Shown piece after piece: positions 24,671 through 34,439 of a stretch of DNA of 64,000 nucleotides. Within the stretch, counting starts at the first letter, position 1, and each line of letters starts with the position of its first letter. The translations under genes were made by a program, and so were the position numbers. The DNA comes from Alcanivorax sp. REN37 (lineage in GTDB: Bacteria; Pseudomonadota; Gammaproteobacteria; Pseudomonadales; Alcanivoracaceae): contig NZ_JBGCUO010000001.1 of the NCBI RefSeq assembly GCF_041102775.1, forward strand, positions 1,054,001 to 1,118,000, read 5' to 3'. The notes under the pieces were generated by a model that searched no databases, was not told the origin of the DNA, and worked only from the letters and a program-made list of their open reading frames with translations.

Positions 24671-25810
24671 TCAGGCGTCGAGCAAATTCGCCAGCAGCGC
24701 GTGATAAATGGCGGCCAACTGGCCCAGCTCCGCCACCGAGGTGCACTCGTCCACTTTGTGGATGGTGGCGTTCACCGGCCCCAGCTCCACCACTTGGGCG
24801 CCAGTGGGCGCAATGAAGCGGCCATCCGAAGTGCCGCCGCTGGTGGACAGTTGCGGCCAGCGGCCGGTGATCTGGTGCACGGCCTGCTGTGCGGCTTCCA
24901 CCAATGCTCCCTGGGCAGTCAGGAACGGCTCGCCGGACAGCGTCCAGTCGAGCTGGTAGTCGTCCAGCCACGGCGCAATCAGTGCTTCGGTACGATGTTG
25001 TAGCTGCGCAGCGGTGACGACGGTGGAGAAGCGGAAATTGATGTCTGCTACGCAGTCACCGGGGATCACATTGGTGGCACCGGTGCCACCATGCAAGTTG
25101 GACACCTGAAAGGTGGTGGGCGGGAAGGCGTCGTTGCCGTGGTCCCAGACCTCGGCCGCCAAGGCGGCCAGCGCGGGGGCGATGCGATGGATCGGGTTGT
25201 CGGCCAGTTGTGGGTAGGCCACATGGCCTTGCACCCCGTACACCGTCAGGCGAGCACTGAGCGAGCCGCGCCGGCCGTGTTTGATCACATCGCCAACGCG
25301 CGCGCTGGAAGACGGCTCGCCCACCAAACACCAGTCAATTTGCTCACCGCGCTGCTGTAAGCGCTCAATCACCGCGCGGGTGCCATGCAGCGCCGGGCCT
25401 TCCTCATCACTGGTGATCAGCAGGCCGATGCGGCCGCTGGGCTGCGGTTGTTCGGCGAGAAACTCCTCCAGTGCCACTAGGAATGCGGCGATCGAGCCTT
25501 TCATGTCGGCGGCGCCGCGGCCATACAGCAGTCCGTCGCGCACTTGAGGCGCAAACGGCGGGCTCTGCCACGCCGCTTCCGGGCCGCTTGGCACCACGTC
25601 GGTATGGCCGGCGAAGACCAGCAGCGGGCCCTGGTCACCGCGTACCGCCCACAGATTGTCGACGTCTTCGATGCGCATCGATTCGCAGTGGAAACCGAGC
25701 GCCTGCAGGCGCGCCGTCAGCCACTGTTGGCAACCCTGGTCGTCCGGGGTGACCGAGGGGCGGGCAATCAGGGCGCTGGCGTGGGCCAGCACCCGGTCGG
25801 TAAGAGACAT
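24671..25810 (-). CDS. dapE: Succinyl-diaminopimelate desuccinylase
   Basis: Zinc M20-family hydrolase making LL-diaminopimelate for lysine and peptidoglycan. 379 aa from ATG 25810 (MSLTDRVLA). Metal ligands and catalytic residues lie in [35 protein letters not shown] and [10 protein letters not shown], with the dimerisation domain between. It starts 11 bp after the dapD stop, so the two form an operon for consecutive pathway blocks. Confidence 0.95.
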   Translation of the reverse strand: MSLTDRVLAHASALIARPSVTPDDQGCQQWLTARLQALGFHCESMRIEDVDNLWAVRGDQGPLLVFAGHTDVVPSGPEAAWQSPPFAPQVRDGLLYGRGAADMKGSIAAFLVALEEFLAEQPQPSGRIGLLITSDEEGPALHGTRAVIERLQQRGEQIDWCLVGEPSSSARVGDVIKHGRRGSLSARLTVYGVQGHVAYPQLADNPIHRIAPALAALAAEVWDHGNDAFPPTTFQVSNLHGGTGATNVIPGDCVADINFRFSTVVTAAQLQHRTEALIAPWLDDYQLDWTLSGEPFLTAQGALVEAAQQAVHQITGRWPQLSTSGGTSDGRFIAPTGAQVVELGPVNATIHKVDECTSVAELGQLAAIYHALLANLLDA

Positions 25811-25821
25811 GAGCGGTCCGT

Positions 25822-26856
25822 TCAGTTGTGGTCGTGCAAGCTGCTGTTGAGCAGGTGGTGCTGGCTGCTGCGCAGGCATTCCACCGCGCCACTGAGCGAG
25901 TTGCGGCGGAACAGCAGATCCGGCTGGCCGGCCAAATCGCGCGCCTTCACCTGCTCGCTGGGCAGGCCTTCGGCGTCCACCAGCACCACTTTGGTGCCGG
26001 CGGTGATATAGAGTCCCGACTCAATGGTGCAGCGATCGCCGAGCGGGATACCGGTGCCGGCATTAGCGCCGATCAGGCAGTTGTCGCCGATATGCACCAG
26101 CAGTTCGCCGCCGCCGGACAGCGTGCCCATGGTCGAGGCGCCCCCGCCGAGGTCGGCGCCGCGGCCGAGGGTAACGCCGGCGGAGATACGGCCTTCCACC
26201 ATCGCCGGGCCTTCGGTGCCGGCGTTGAAGTTGACGAAGCCCTCATGCATCACCGTGGTGCCAGCCCCCAGGTAGGCGCCGAGGCGCACGCGGGCAGTGT
26301 CCGCGATGCGCACGCCCTCGGGTACCACGTAGTCCACCATGCGCGGGAATTTGTCCACCGAGAACACCGTCAGCATGCGACCGTCCAGGCGTGCTAACAG
26401 TTGTTTCTCCGGCAGTTCGTCGAGGTCGATGGCGCCGTCGCTGGTCCAAGCAACGTTCGGCAGCAGGTCGAACAGGCCCTCCAGATTCAGTTGGTGTGGC
26501 CGCGCCAGCCGGTGCGACAGCAAGTGCAATTTCAGGTAGGCCTCCGGCGTGCTGGTCGGCGGCAGGTCCTCACGCAGCGCCACCAGCACGCACGGCTGGT
26601 CGGACTCTTGCAACGCGATGGCATAGCTGGCCTGGTCTTCATGGCCGGCCTCACGCCACGCGCGGGCGAGGGTACGCAGTTGGCGGGTGGTCACCGCCAG
26701 CGCTTGGTTGCCGCGTCGTTCGCCGAGCAGTTCGCGCACCGGTTTGACCAACGCCGCAGCAGGTTCCAGCAGCGGCGCTGGGAAGAACAGTTCCAGCCAG
26801 TCGCCGTCACGGTTTTGCGTTCCACAGCCCAATGCCAGGGCGAACAGCGCGCTCAT
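25822..26856 (-). CDS. dapD: Tetrahydrodipicolinate N-succinyltransferase
   Basis: Succinylates tetrahydrodipicolinate, opening the succinylase branch to diaminopimelate. 344 aa, the longer Pseudomonas type. An N-terminal domain is followed by a left-handed beta helix with hexapeptide repeats ([17 protein letters not shown], then [18 protein letters not shown], then [18 protein letters not shown]). A strong GGAGG lies before ATG 26856. Confidence 0.95.
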   Translation of the reverse strand: MSALFALALGCGTQNRDGDWLELFFPAPLLEPAAALVKPVRELLGERRGNQALAVTTRQLRTLARAWREAGHEDQASYAIALQESDQPCVLVALREDLPPTSTPEAYLKLHLLSHRLARPHQLNLEGLFDLLPNVAWTSDGAIDLDELPEKQLLARLDGRMLTVFSVDKFPRMVDYVVPEGVRIADTARVRLGAYLGAGTTVMHEGFVNFNAGTEGPAMVEGRISAGVTLGRGADLGGGASTMGTLSGGGELLVHIGDNCLIGANAGTGIPLGDRCTIESGLYITAGTKVVLVDAEGLPSEQVKARDLAGQPDLLFRRNSLSGAVECLRSSQHHLLNSSLHDHN

Positions 26857-26924
26857 GGTAGTGCCTCCTGCAGCAGCTCAAACGGACGTGCAGTATGACA
26901 GTGGCGCGGCGGCCATGGCAGCGT

Positions 26925-27311
26925 TTAACCCGGCAGTTGACGGCTTTTTTGCATTGAATCGAGGCCGAAGAACAGCCGCCAGGCATCGGGATGAAAGCCC
27001 AGCAGTACCGGTTCGCCATCGAACTCCACCAATGGACTGCGCACCAAGCGTGGCTCTTCAGGAATCCAGCGCATGATGCGCTGCTCATCCATCACCATAC
27101 GATGTAGCGGCGGTACGCATTGCCACCCGGTTCCATAGCGATAGATCACCGTACGCCAGCCGAAAGTATCGAACCAACGCTGAACCTGCGCGATGTCAAC
27201 ACCGTCGCGGTAATGGTCGTGGATACGGTGGCGTATGCCGGCCGCAGTGAGAAAAAGGTGGGCTTTGTTCAAATGGCGGCAACTGCCAAAGCCATAGAGA
27301 GTGATATCCAT
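26925..27311 (-). CDS. Divergent Spx/ArsC-family protein
   Basis: 128 aa thioredoxin-like Spx/ArsC fold. It starts MDITLYGFGSCRHLNKA, in the position of the family's catalytic Cys, and ends with the family block RSPLVEFDGEPVLLGFHPDAW. Compared with the paralogue at 28129-28476 it is more divergent: the KRP of the active-site loop is RSP here, and there is no CXXC. A small reductase or regulator role is possible; function not known. It lies 68 bp upstream of dapD on the same strand. Confidence 0.8.
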   Translation of the reverse strand: MDITLYGFGSCRHLNKAHLFLTAAGIRHRIHDHYRDGVDIAQVQRWFDTFGWRTVIYRYGTGWQCVPPLHRMVMDEQRIMRWIPEEPRLVRSPLVEFDGEPVLLGFHPDAWRLFFGLDSMQKSRQLPG

Positions 27312-27522
27312 AGCGACATCCTGTCAGCAGACGCCCGCAGCCGGCGGGCGGTGGATAGGGCCGGCCAGTGCCTGGCCGCTGCGTGCCATTGTGGACAGTG
27401 TCGAGCGCGGCTGAACAGGCGATCGGTGCCATTGGCACAAATGCGGTTTGGCTTTCATGCAGGTCGCCAGTAAAGAGTGCTGTTGTTATCCTTGGCGCCC
27501 CGTCAGTGTATCGGCTCCTTCC

Positions 27523-28113
27523 ATGCTGCAGCGTTTGCTCGAAGATTACGGCTACTTGGCCTTGTTCCTGGGTACCTATTTCGAAGGCGAGACCATCCTG
27601 GTGCTGGCGGGATTTCTCGCATACCGCGAATACTTGGAACTGTGGATGGTGATTCTGGTGGCATTCATCGGCAGCTACGCCGGTGACCAGACCTGGTTCT
27701 ATCTCGGTCGCTGGAAGGGCAACAGCCTGCTGGAGCGCAAGCCGAAGCTGAAGCTACTGGCGGACAAAGCGCTGCGTTACTTGAACAAGTACCCGGACCT
27801 GTGGGTGCTGAGTTTCCGCTTCGTCTATGGGCTGCGCACGGTGATGCCGGTGGCGATCGGCATGTCCGGCTACCCACCGCTGCGATATTTGGTGCTCAAC
27901 GGTATCGGCGCGGCGATCTGGGCCACGGTGCTGGGCTACACCTCCTACATCTTCGGTGCAGTACTGGAGGAGGTGCTCGGCGACATCAAGCGCTACGAGC
28001 TGACTATTCTCGGCACGCTGGTGGTGGTGGGCTTGCTGGTGTGGGGTATCCGCCGGTGGCGTCATCGCCGTGCGCGGCTGAATGCCACGCCGCCGTCCGA
28101 CGCGCAGGACTGA
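27523..28113 (+). CDS. DedA-family membrane protein
   Basis: 196 aa from ATG 27523 (MLQRLLEDYGYLALF); the frame runs 25 codons further upstream without matching the family. Several membrane segments, with DedA signatures FEGETILVLAGFLA, GSYAGDQTWFYLGRWKG and FRFVYGLRTVMPVAIGMSG, the last containing the conserved arginines. It most resembles the YohD/YabI branch. Some DedA proteins (UptA) return undecaprenyl phosphate across the membrane; others move phosphatidylethanolamine. The substrate cannot be told from sequence alone. It is plus-strand and interrupts a minus-strand series. Confidence 0.88.
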   Translation: MLQRLLEDYGYLALFLGTYFEGETILVLAGFLAYREYLELWMVILVAFIGSYAGDQTWFYLGRWKGNSLLERKPKLKLLADKALRYLNKYPDLWVLSFRFVYGLRTVMPVAIGMSGYPPLRYLVLNGIGAAIWATVLGYTSYIFGAVLEEVLGDIKRYELTILGTLVVVGLLVWGIRRWRHRRARLNATPPSDAQD

Positions 28114-28128
28114 CAGCGGCGCTTGTGC

Positions 28129-28476
28129 TTACAGGGTGGCCGCCCACAGCTCGGGATCGAAGCCGAGCAGAATCGGGGTGCCACTGATTTCCACCAGCGG
28201 TCGTTTCAACAGCGAGGTGTTCGCCACCGCCGCGTCTACCGCGCTGGTGGCGTCCATGGCGTCGCGCTGTGCCTCTGGCAGCTTGCGCCAAGTCGTGCCG
28301 CGCCGGTTGATCACCTTCTCCCAACCCCACACTTGGATCCAGTGCGCCACCTGCCGGGCGTCCACGCCGGACTTCTTGTAGTCGTGGAATTGGTAGGCGA
28401 TGCCTTTTTCATCCAGCCAGGTGAACGCCTTCTTCATGGTGTCGCAGGCGCGGATGCCGTAAATGGTTACCGTCAT
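28129..28476 (-). CDS. ArsC-family reductase (YffB-like)
   Basis: 115 aa from ATG 28476, preceded by AGGAC. Spx/ArsC fold with the single N-terminal Cys in YGIRACDTMKKAFTWL and the downstream SLLKRPLVE block. It matches E. coli YffB, which binds glutathione but has no demonstrated arsenate reductase role. Last gene of the minus-strand map-glnD-dapC series; its stop is 15 bp from the dedA stop. Confidence 0.88.
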   Translation of the reverse strand: MTVTIYGIRACDTMKKAFTWLDEKGIAYQFHDYKKSGVDARQVAHWIQVWGWEKVINRRGTTWRKLPEAQRDAMDATSAVDAAVANTSLLKRPLVEISGTPILLGFDPELWAATL

Positions 28477-28508
28477 GCTGTCAGGTCCTTGGTCAGTGCA
28501 GTGCCGGG

Positions 28509-29690
28509 TCAGCCGGCTCTGAGAAAGCGGCGGACGCGCTCCGCGCCCTCCACGCATTCGTCCAGTGTCGCCACCAGCGCCATGCGCACGTGGCCGGCGC
28601 CGGGGTCGAGGCCGTCCACCGGGCGCGACAGATAGCGGCCCGGCAACACGGTGACATTCTGGCGCTGCTTGAGCGCGCGAGCAAAGTCCTCATCGGAACC
28701 GGGCACCTGCGGCCATAAATAGAAGCCCGCCTGCGGGGCGGATACCGGCAACACCTCTTCCAATATCGACAGCACCGCGGTGAATTTTTCTCGGTAGCGG
28801 GCGCGGTTGTGCTCAACGTGGGCCTCGTCCTGCCAGGCGGCAATGCTGGCCAGCTGGTGGTAGGGGCTCATTGAGCAGCCGTGGTAAGTGCGGTAACGCA
28901 GGAAGGCGTCCAGCACCTGTGCGTCGCCGGCGACAAAGCCGGAACGCAGCCCCGGCAGGTTGGAGCGCTTCGACAACGAATGGAACACCACACAGCGGCG
29001 GTAGTCATGGCGCCCCAGTGCGGCGCAGGCTTCCAGCAAACCGATGGGCGGGGTGTGGTCATAAATTTCCGAATAACACTCGTCGGAAGCAATGATGAAA
29101 TCATGCTGATCCGCCAGTGCGATCAGCCGCTGCAGGGTGGCGAGATCCAGCACCGCGCCGGTGGGGTTGCCGGGTGAGCACAGAAACAGCAGTTGGCATT
29201 CGCGCCACACCGACTCCGGTACGGCATCGAAATCCGGTTGCAGGCCGTGTTCCGGCAGGCACGGTAGATAGGTCGGGGTAGCGCCGGCCAGCAGCGTGGC
29301 CCCCTCATAGATCTGGTAGAACGGGTTCGGCATCAGCACCCGTGCGCCGGGCTGGGTGCGGTCCACCACCACTTGGGTGAAGGCAAATAGCGCTTCGCGG
29401 GTACCGTTCACCGGCAGCACGTGGCCCGCGCTGAGCGGCGGCAGCTTGAAGCGACGCTCCAGCCAGGCGCGGATGGCGGCGTTGAGCGCTGGCATACCGG
29501 CGGTGGTGGGGTAGCGCGACAGCCCATCGAGTGCCGCCACCAGCGCGTCGCGCACACACTCCGGTGCCGCGTGCTGCGGTTCGCCGATGGAAAATGCGAT
29601 CGGCTCCAGGGTGGCGGCCGGCAGGCCGTGGAACAGTTGGCTGAGCTTCTCAAACGGGTACGGATGCAGCCGCTGCAGATCAGGGTTCAT
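28509..29690 (-). CDS. dapC: Succinyldiaminopimelate transaminase
   Basis: PLP aminotransferase (class I/II) making succinyl-diaminopimelate. 393 aa. Substrate-binding NGTREALFAF, cofactor-contact SPGNPTGAVLD, and the PLP lysine in SLSKRSNLPGLRSGFV. The DapC assignment rests on the glnD neighbourhood shared with Pseudomonas and on the DapC-type sequence. AGGA precedes ATG 29690. It is 42 bp downstream of glnD. Confidence 0.92.
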   Translation of the reverse strand: MNPDLQRLHPYPFEKLSQLFHGLPAATLEPIAFSIGEPQHAAPECVRDALVAALDGLSRYPTTAGMPALNAAIRAWLERRFKLPPLSAGHVLPVNGTREALFAFTQVVVDRTQPGARVLMPNPFYQIYEGATLLAGATPTYLPCLPEHGLQPDFDAVPESVWRECQLLFLCSPGNPTGAVLDLATLQRLIALADQHDFIIASDECYSEIYDHTPPIGLLEACAALGRHDYRRCVVFHSLSKRSNLPGLRSGFVAGDAQVLDAFLRYRTYHGCSMSPYHQLASIAAWQDEAHVEHNRARYREKFTAVLSILEEVLPVSAPQAGFYLWPQVPGSDEDFARALKQRQNVTVLPGRYLSRPVDGLDPGAGHVRMALVATLDECVEGAERVRRFLRAG

Positions 29691-29732
29691 CGGTGAGTCC
29701 TGGTACGGGGCGCGGGCCGGCCCGCGCCGGGG

Positions 29733-32441
29733 TCAGATCAATTGCGGCTGAACGGTGAGCCGGTCACGGCTGTCGTCGTCGAGCACGTCTTTCATACGCT
29801 GTTCCAAACTGCGGCACAGGTCCGGGTCAGACACCGGCTGGCCACCACGTCCGGTGAGGAAAAAGATGTCATCGGCGCGCTCGCCAAGGGTGGCAATGCG
29901 CGCGTTTTGCAGCACCAGATCGAACTCCATGAACAGCGCACCGATACGCGCCAGCAGGCCAGGGCGGTCGAGCGTCTGCACCTCCACCACGGTGCGGTCG
30001 TTAATGATGTCGTTGCTGATGACCACCCGCGTCGGGAAGTGGAAGTGCTGTACTTGGCGCGGCAGCCGTCGCTGCACGCTGTCGCGGAACGCCGACGGGT
30101 CACGCAGCGCCGCCAGCAGCGTGGCTTCCATCTGTGCAATGCGCTCCGGGTCATCGCCGATCGGTGTGCCGTGCTCATCCAGCACCACGTAGGTGTCGAG
30201 GCTGAAGCCGGTGGTGCTGGTGATGATGCGCGCATCGACAATGGTCAGGTTGAGCTGGTCGAGTGCATTAACGGTGCTGGCAAACAGGTTTTCGCGGTCC
30301 GGGCTGCAGATAAAAATCTGCGTGCCGCCGGCAAATTGGTTGCCCACGGTTTCCTTGATCAATACCAGCGGCTGGTCGCTGTCGCTGCGCAGCCGCGCCT
30401 CGGTGTGCCAGGCGATGTCGCGGGCGTTCTCGCGCAGGAAATATTCATCGCCGAGCCCAGCCCACAGTGCTTCCACTTGCTCCAGCGGCAGCTGCCGTGA
30501 GTGCAGGATTTTCAGCGCATCGTGGCGGGTGTCATCGATCCAGTCTTGCTTATCAATCGGGTTATTAAGGCCGCGCCGCAGTGCGCGCTTGGTTTCCATG
30601 TAGAGCTGGCGCAGCAGTGAGTCGCGCCAGGTGTTCCACAGCGCCGGGTTGGTGGCGTTGATGTCGCACACCGTCAGCGCATAGAGGTAATCCAAGTGCA
30701 CCAAGTCGCCCACTTGGCGGGCAAAGTCATGCACTACTTCCGGATCGGCGATGTCTTTGCGCTGCGCCGTCACCGACATGATCAGGTGATGGCGGACCAG
30801 CCACGCTACCAACTTGGCATCCCAGCTGGTCAGACCGTGGCGTTGGCAGAACGCCAGCGCGTCTTCGGCGCCCAGCTCTGAGTGGTCGCCGCCGCGTCCT
30901 TTGGCGATGTCGTGGTAGAGGCCAGCCACATACAACAGCTCCGGTTTCGGCAACCGGTAGAACACCTCGCAGGCGAGCGGGAATTTCTCGCGGTGGTCAT
31001 CGCGCGACAGCCGCCGCATGTTCTTCACCACCAGCAATGTGTGCGCATCCACGGTATAGCGGTGGAACAGGTCGTACTGCATCAACCCGGTAATGGCGCC
31101 GAACTCGGGCAGGTAGCGGCCGAGCACGCCGTAGCGCTTCATGCGCCGCAGTTGGCTGAACAGTGCGTGAGGTGCGCGCAGCAGCTCCATGAACAGGTGA
31201 GTGTTGGCCGGGTCATTGCGGAATGCCTTGTTGATCAGCCGGCGATGGCCGATGCAGGCGCGTAGGGTATGGGCGCGAAGCCCCTTCAGAGTCGGGTGCT
31301 GGGCCAGCAGCAGGAACATTTCCAGCAGCGCTGACGGGTGCTCGACGAACACATTGTCGTGGGTGGTTTCCAGATATTCGTTGCGGATCTGGAAGCGGCG
31401 GTTGAGCGGCTTCACCACCTGCTCGGTGTCCTGTTCGAGGAAGGTTTCGTCGAACACCTGCAGCAGCATTTCGTTCATCACCGACATCACCAGCGCGGCG
31501 AGATAGAACTCCTTCATGAACAGTTCCACTGCCAGGTTGGCGTTGGAATCCTCATGGCCGAGCAGGGTGGCGACCTGGCGTTGGTAATCGAACAGCAGCC
31601 GGTTTTCGTTGCGACCACTGACTTGGTGCAAGGCCCAGCGCACCTTGAACAGGAACACCTGGCAGCGCTGCAGGGCGATGAACTCGCGCTGGCGCAGGAA
31701 GCCCACCGACACCAGCTGCGCGAGGCCGGAATGTTCGTCCTCGGTGTAGTAATGGCGCCGCGCCACCCACGACACCATCTGCAGATCGCGCAGGCCACCG
31801 GGGGCATTCTTGAGGTCCGGCTCCAGGTTGTATTCGGTGTCGTTGTGCTTGCGGTGGCGCGCCTGCTGCTCCTGCCACTTGGCCGCGAAGAACGCATCGG
31901 TGGGCCAGATGCAATCGGGGCCGGTGCGGGTCATCAGCGTGGCACGCAGCTGGTCGTCGCCGGCCAGAGTGCGGCTTTCCATCAGGTTGGTGGCGATGGT
32001 GAGGTCGTCAGCCGCCAACGCCACGCACTCGTCCAAGGTGCGCACGCTGTGGCCGATTTCCAGTCCGGTGTCCCACAGAAACGCCACGAATGACTCCATA
32101 CGCCCGCAGCAGTCAGCGTCCGGGCTGTCGTTCAGCAGCACCAGTAGGTCCACGTCGGAATGGGGGAACAGTTCGGAGCGGCCATAACCGCCCACCGCCA
32201 CCAGCGCGATGCCGGGCAACTGGTGCAGGCCAAAGTGGCGCCAGGCGGCTTTCAGCACCCGGTCCACCAAGCGCGCGCGGCCGGCAATCAGCTTGCGCAC
32301 ATCGGCTTGCGGAAACAGTGCTTCCAGCCGCGCTTGACCGTCGGCCAGCAGGGTGCGGGCGGCCTTGCCGGGGAACGGCGCTTCGGCCAGCGCGCTACAG
32401 GCCTGGTCGAGGGTGAATGCGGGGGAGAAGATGTTGGGCAT
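29733..32441 (-). CDS. glnD: PII uridylyltransferase / uridylyl-removing enzyme
   Basis: Bifunctional nitrogen sensor that uridylylates PII when glutamine is low and removes UMP when it is high. 902 aa from ATG 32441. Domains in order: nucleotidyltransferase with GGYGRSELFPHSDVDLLVL near residue 85, GlnE-like helical region, HD phosphohydrolase with GLYHDIAKGRGGDHSELG near 520, and two ACT domains at the C-terminus (near 710-890) for glutamine binding. The frame extends 14 codons upstream to 32483 but MPNIFSPAF is the likelier start. Between map and dapC. Confidence 0.96.
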   Translation of the reverse strand: MPNIFSPAFTLDQACSALAEAPFPGKAARTLLADGQARLEALFPQADVRKLIAGRARLVDRVLKAAWRHFGLHQLPGIALVAVGGYGRSELFPHSDVDLLVLLNDSPDADCCGRMESFVAFLWDTGLEIGHSVRTLDECVALAADDLTIATNLMESRTLAGDDQLRATLMTRTGPDCIWPTDAFFAAKWQEQQARHRKHNDTEYNLEPDLKNAPGGLRDLQMVSWVARRHYYTEDEHSGLAQLVSVGFLRQREFIALQRCQVFLFKVRWALHQVSGRNENRLLFDYQRQVATLLGHEDSNANLAVELFMKEFYLAALVMSVMNEMLLQVFDETFLEQDTEQVVKPLNRRFQIRNEYLETTHDNVFVEHPSALLEMFLLLAQHPTLKGLRAHTLRACIGHRRLINKAFRNDPANTHLFMELLRAPHALFSQLRRMKRYGVLGRYLPEFGAITGLMQYDLFHRYTVDAHTLLVVKNMRRLSRDDHREKFPLACEVFYRLPKPELLYVAGLYHDIAKGRGGDHSELGAEDALAFCQRHGLTSWDAKLVAWLVRHHLIMSVTAQRKDIADPEVVHDFARQVGDLVHLDYLYALTVCDINATNPALWNTWRDSLLRQLYMETKRALRRGLNNPIDKQDWIDDTRHDALKILHSRQLPLEQVEALWAGLGDEYFLRENARDIAWHTEARLRSDSDQPLVLIKETVGNQFAGGTQIFICSPDRENLFASTVNALDQLNLTIVDARIITSTTGFSLDTYVVLDEHGTPIGDDPERIAQMEATLLAALRDPSAFRDSVQRRLPRQVQHFHFPTRVVISNDIINDRTVVEVQTLDRPGLLARIGALFMEFDLVLQNARIATLGERADDIFFLTGRGGQPVSDPDLCRSLEQRMKDVLDDDSRDRLTVQPQLI

Positions 32442-32536
32442 CGGGGTCCGTGGGGTGTTAGCAGCCCGACCGCGGTGGCCCATGCAGGCGGCGCCGGGTG
32501 TGCCGGTCCTGCATGGGGCGACGCCCTAGAGGGGCG

Positions 32537-33310
32537 TCAGCCGTTCATTTCTTCGTCGCGCAGAGTGAGGATGTCGAAACCATCCTTAGTCACCGCCAGG
32601 GTGTGTTCCCACTGCGCCGACAATTTGTGGTCCTTGGTGACCGCAGTCCAGCCGTCCGGCAGCAGCTTGGTGTGGTAGCTGCCGGCGTTGAGCATCGGCT
32701 CGATGGTAAACACCATGCCTTCTTCCAACACCGTGCCGGTGCCGGGCTTGCCATAGTGCAGCACCTGCGGCTCTTCATGGAAGATGCGGCCGATGCCGTG
32801 GCCGCAGTAGTCGCGTACCACCGAGAAGCGGTTCTTTTCTGCGTGTTGCTGGATCGCGTGGCCGATGTCGCCGAGGCGCACGCCGGGTTTCACCATCTCG
32901 ATGCCGATCATCATGCACTCGCGGGTGATCTCCACCAGCCGGCGTGCCAACACTGAGGGTTCGCCGGCAAAGAACATCTTGCTGGTGTCGCCGTGCCAGC
33001 CGTCTTTAATAACGGTGACATCGATATTGATGATGTCGCCCTTCTTGAGGATCTTCTTGGGGCTGGGAATGCCATGGCACACCACCTGGTTGACCGAGGT
33101 GCAGATCGACTTCGGGAAACCGTTGTAGTTGAGCGGCGCCGGGATGGCCTGCTGCACTGACACGATATGCTCGTGGCACAGCTGGTCCAGCTCCTCGGTG
33201 GAGACGCCCGGGCGCACGTGCTCGCCGATCATCTCCAGTACCTGCGCGGCCATGCGGCCGGCAATACGCATTTGCTCAATCTCTTCAGGGGTTTTCAGTG
33301 TGATAGCCAT
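32537..33310 (-). CDS. map: Methionine aminopeptidase, type I
   Basis: Removes the initiator methionine from nascent proteins. 257 aa from ATG 33310 (MAITLKTPEEIEQMR). Metal-binding residues fall in INIDVTVIKDGWHGDTSKMF, GHGIGRIFHEEP, FTIEPML and WEHTLAV. The frame is open for 91 codons upstream across the shared promoter region, but these are not part of the gene. Transcribed divergently from rpsB. Confidence 0.97.
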   Translation of the reverse strand: MAITLKTPEEIEQMRIAGRMAAQVLEMIGEHVRPGVSTEELDQLCHEHIVSVQQAIPAPLNYNGFPKSICTSVNQVVCHGIPSPKKILKKGDIINIDVTVIKDGWHGDTSKMFFAGEPSVLARRLVEITRECMMIGIEMVKPGVRLGDIGHAIQQHAEKNRFSVVRDYCGHGIGRIFHEEPQVLHYGKPGTGTVLEEGMVFTIEPMLNAGSYHTKLLPDGWTAVTKDHKLSAQWEHTLAVTKDGFDILTLRDEEMNG

Positions 33311-33392
33311 GGGTGTTCGGAAACTCCATTGATTACAGGCGTTTGCGGGCTCCGACAGGGGCGCGGCAAACGATCGCGGGCGGGCTGACAGA

Positions 33393-33421
33393 TTGTTGTC
33401 GGGCGGCGGCTGTGGTATAAA
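33393..33421 (+). promoter_or_regulatory. Candidate rpsB promoter with GC-rich discriminator
   Basis: TTGTTG at 33393-33398, a 17-bp spacer and TATAAA at 33416-33421, followed at once by GCGCGCGCC. A GC-rich discriminator of this kind is typical of ribosomal promoters under stringent (ppGpp/DksA) control. The predicted start lies near 33428, about 165 nt before the rpsB ATG. Confidence 0.6.
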
Positions 33422-33487
33422 GCGCGCGCCTTGACCGGCCTCGAGGCACGACAGTGTACTCGCAGGGGCCGGAGCAAGGGAAATCCA

Positions 33488-33594
33488 CACATGTTCCGAC
33501 ACACCTTCCTGGGTGCCCCCTTTGTGCTTCGGCGCGCTGGGGTTGGCGGGTGCGGGAACATGGAGGCCTAACCCAAATATCAAAGGACAACACC
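33488..33594 (+). promoter_or_regulatory. Candidate rpsB leader (S2 autoregulatory RNA)
   Basis: CATGTTCC at 33490-33497 pairs perfectly with GGAACATG at 33555-33562, enclosing about 57 nt that can fold further. A short single strand then holds the ribosome site AAAGGA. In gammaproteobacteria, S2 represses rpsB-tsf by binding a structured leader in this position. The fold here is drawn by eye, so the identity is inferred from position and the long-range pairing. Confidence 0.5.
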
Positions 33595-34344
33595 ATGCCT
33601 AAAGTCACAATGCGCGACATGCTGCAAGCCGGCGTGCACTTCGGTCACCAGACCCGTTTCTGGAACCCGAAAATGAAGCCCTTCATCTATGGCGCGCGTA
33701 ACAAGATCCACATCGTCAACCTGGAAAAAACCCTGCCGCTGTTCAACGACGCGCTGACGTTCGTGAACAAGCTGGCCTCCAGCAACAACAAAATCCTGTT
33801 CGTCGGCACCAAGCGTGCGGCGCAGAAAGCAGTTGCTGAAGAAGCCACCCGTTGCGGCATGCCCTACGTTGACCACCGTTGGCTCGGCGGCATGCTGACC
33901 AACTGGAAAACCATCCGTCAGTCCATCAAGCGTTACCGCGACCTGGAAGCCCAGGCTGCCGACGGTACCTTCGACAAGCTGACCAAGAAAGAAGCGCTGA
34001 TGCGTCGTCGCGAGATGGAGAAGCTGGAGCGCTCCATCGGCGGTATCAAGGACATGGGCGGCCTGCCGGACGCACTGTTCGTGATCGACGTGGACCACGA
34101 AGACATTGCTGTTCAGGAAGCCCGCAAGCTCGGCATTCCGGTGATCGCAGTGGTTGATACCAACAGCAACCCGGACGGCGTTGACTACCTGATCCCGGGT
34201 AACGATGACGCCATCCGCGCCATTCAGCTGTACGTGCAAGCCATGGCTGACGCGATTCTGGAAGGTCGCGAATACGCGGCTACCCAAGCGCCGGGCTCTG
34301 CCGACGCTGACGGCTTCGTTGAAGTTGAAGAAGCCGCTCAGTAA
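33595..34344 (+). CDS. rpsB: 30S ribosomal protein S2
   Basis: Small-subunit protein at the head-body junction. 249 aa from ATG 33595 ([19 protein letters not shown]), the universal N-terminus. Also [17 protein letters not shown] and the nucleotide-like block [20 protein letters not shown]. The open frame extends into the leader and should not be used. First gene of rpsB-tsf, with an intergenic hairpin between the two. Confidence 0.98.
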   Translation: MPKVTMRDMLQAGVHFGHQTRFWNPKMKPFIYGARNKIHIVNLEKTLPLFNDALTFVNKLASSNNKILFVGTKRAAQKAVAEEATRCGMPYVDHRWLGGMLTNWKTIRQSIKRYRDLEAQAADGTFDKLTKKEALMRRREMEKLERSIGGIKDMGGLPDALFVIDVDHEDIAVQEARKLGIPVIAVVDTNSNPDGVDYLIPGNDDAIRAIQLYVQAMADAILEGREYAATQAPGSADADGFVEVEEAAQ

Positions 34345-34353
34345 TCCACGCTG

Positions 34354-34386
34354 CAAGGCGAGGGAAACCTCGCCTTGCTCCTTTTG
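34354..34386 (+). terminator. rpsB-tsf intergenic hairpin (attenuator)
   Basis: CAAGGCGAGG-GAAA-CCTCGCCTTG, a perfect 10-bp stem with a GNRA-type loop, followed by CTCCTTTTG. It looks like a leaky terminator that would lower tsf relative to rpsB transcripts. Confidence 0.65.
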
Positions 34387-34439
34387 ATATCGGGGTGCCG
34401 TTTTAGCGCATCCCGGTGCTGCATAACGAGGTGAAGTTC

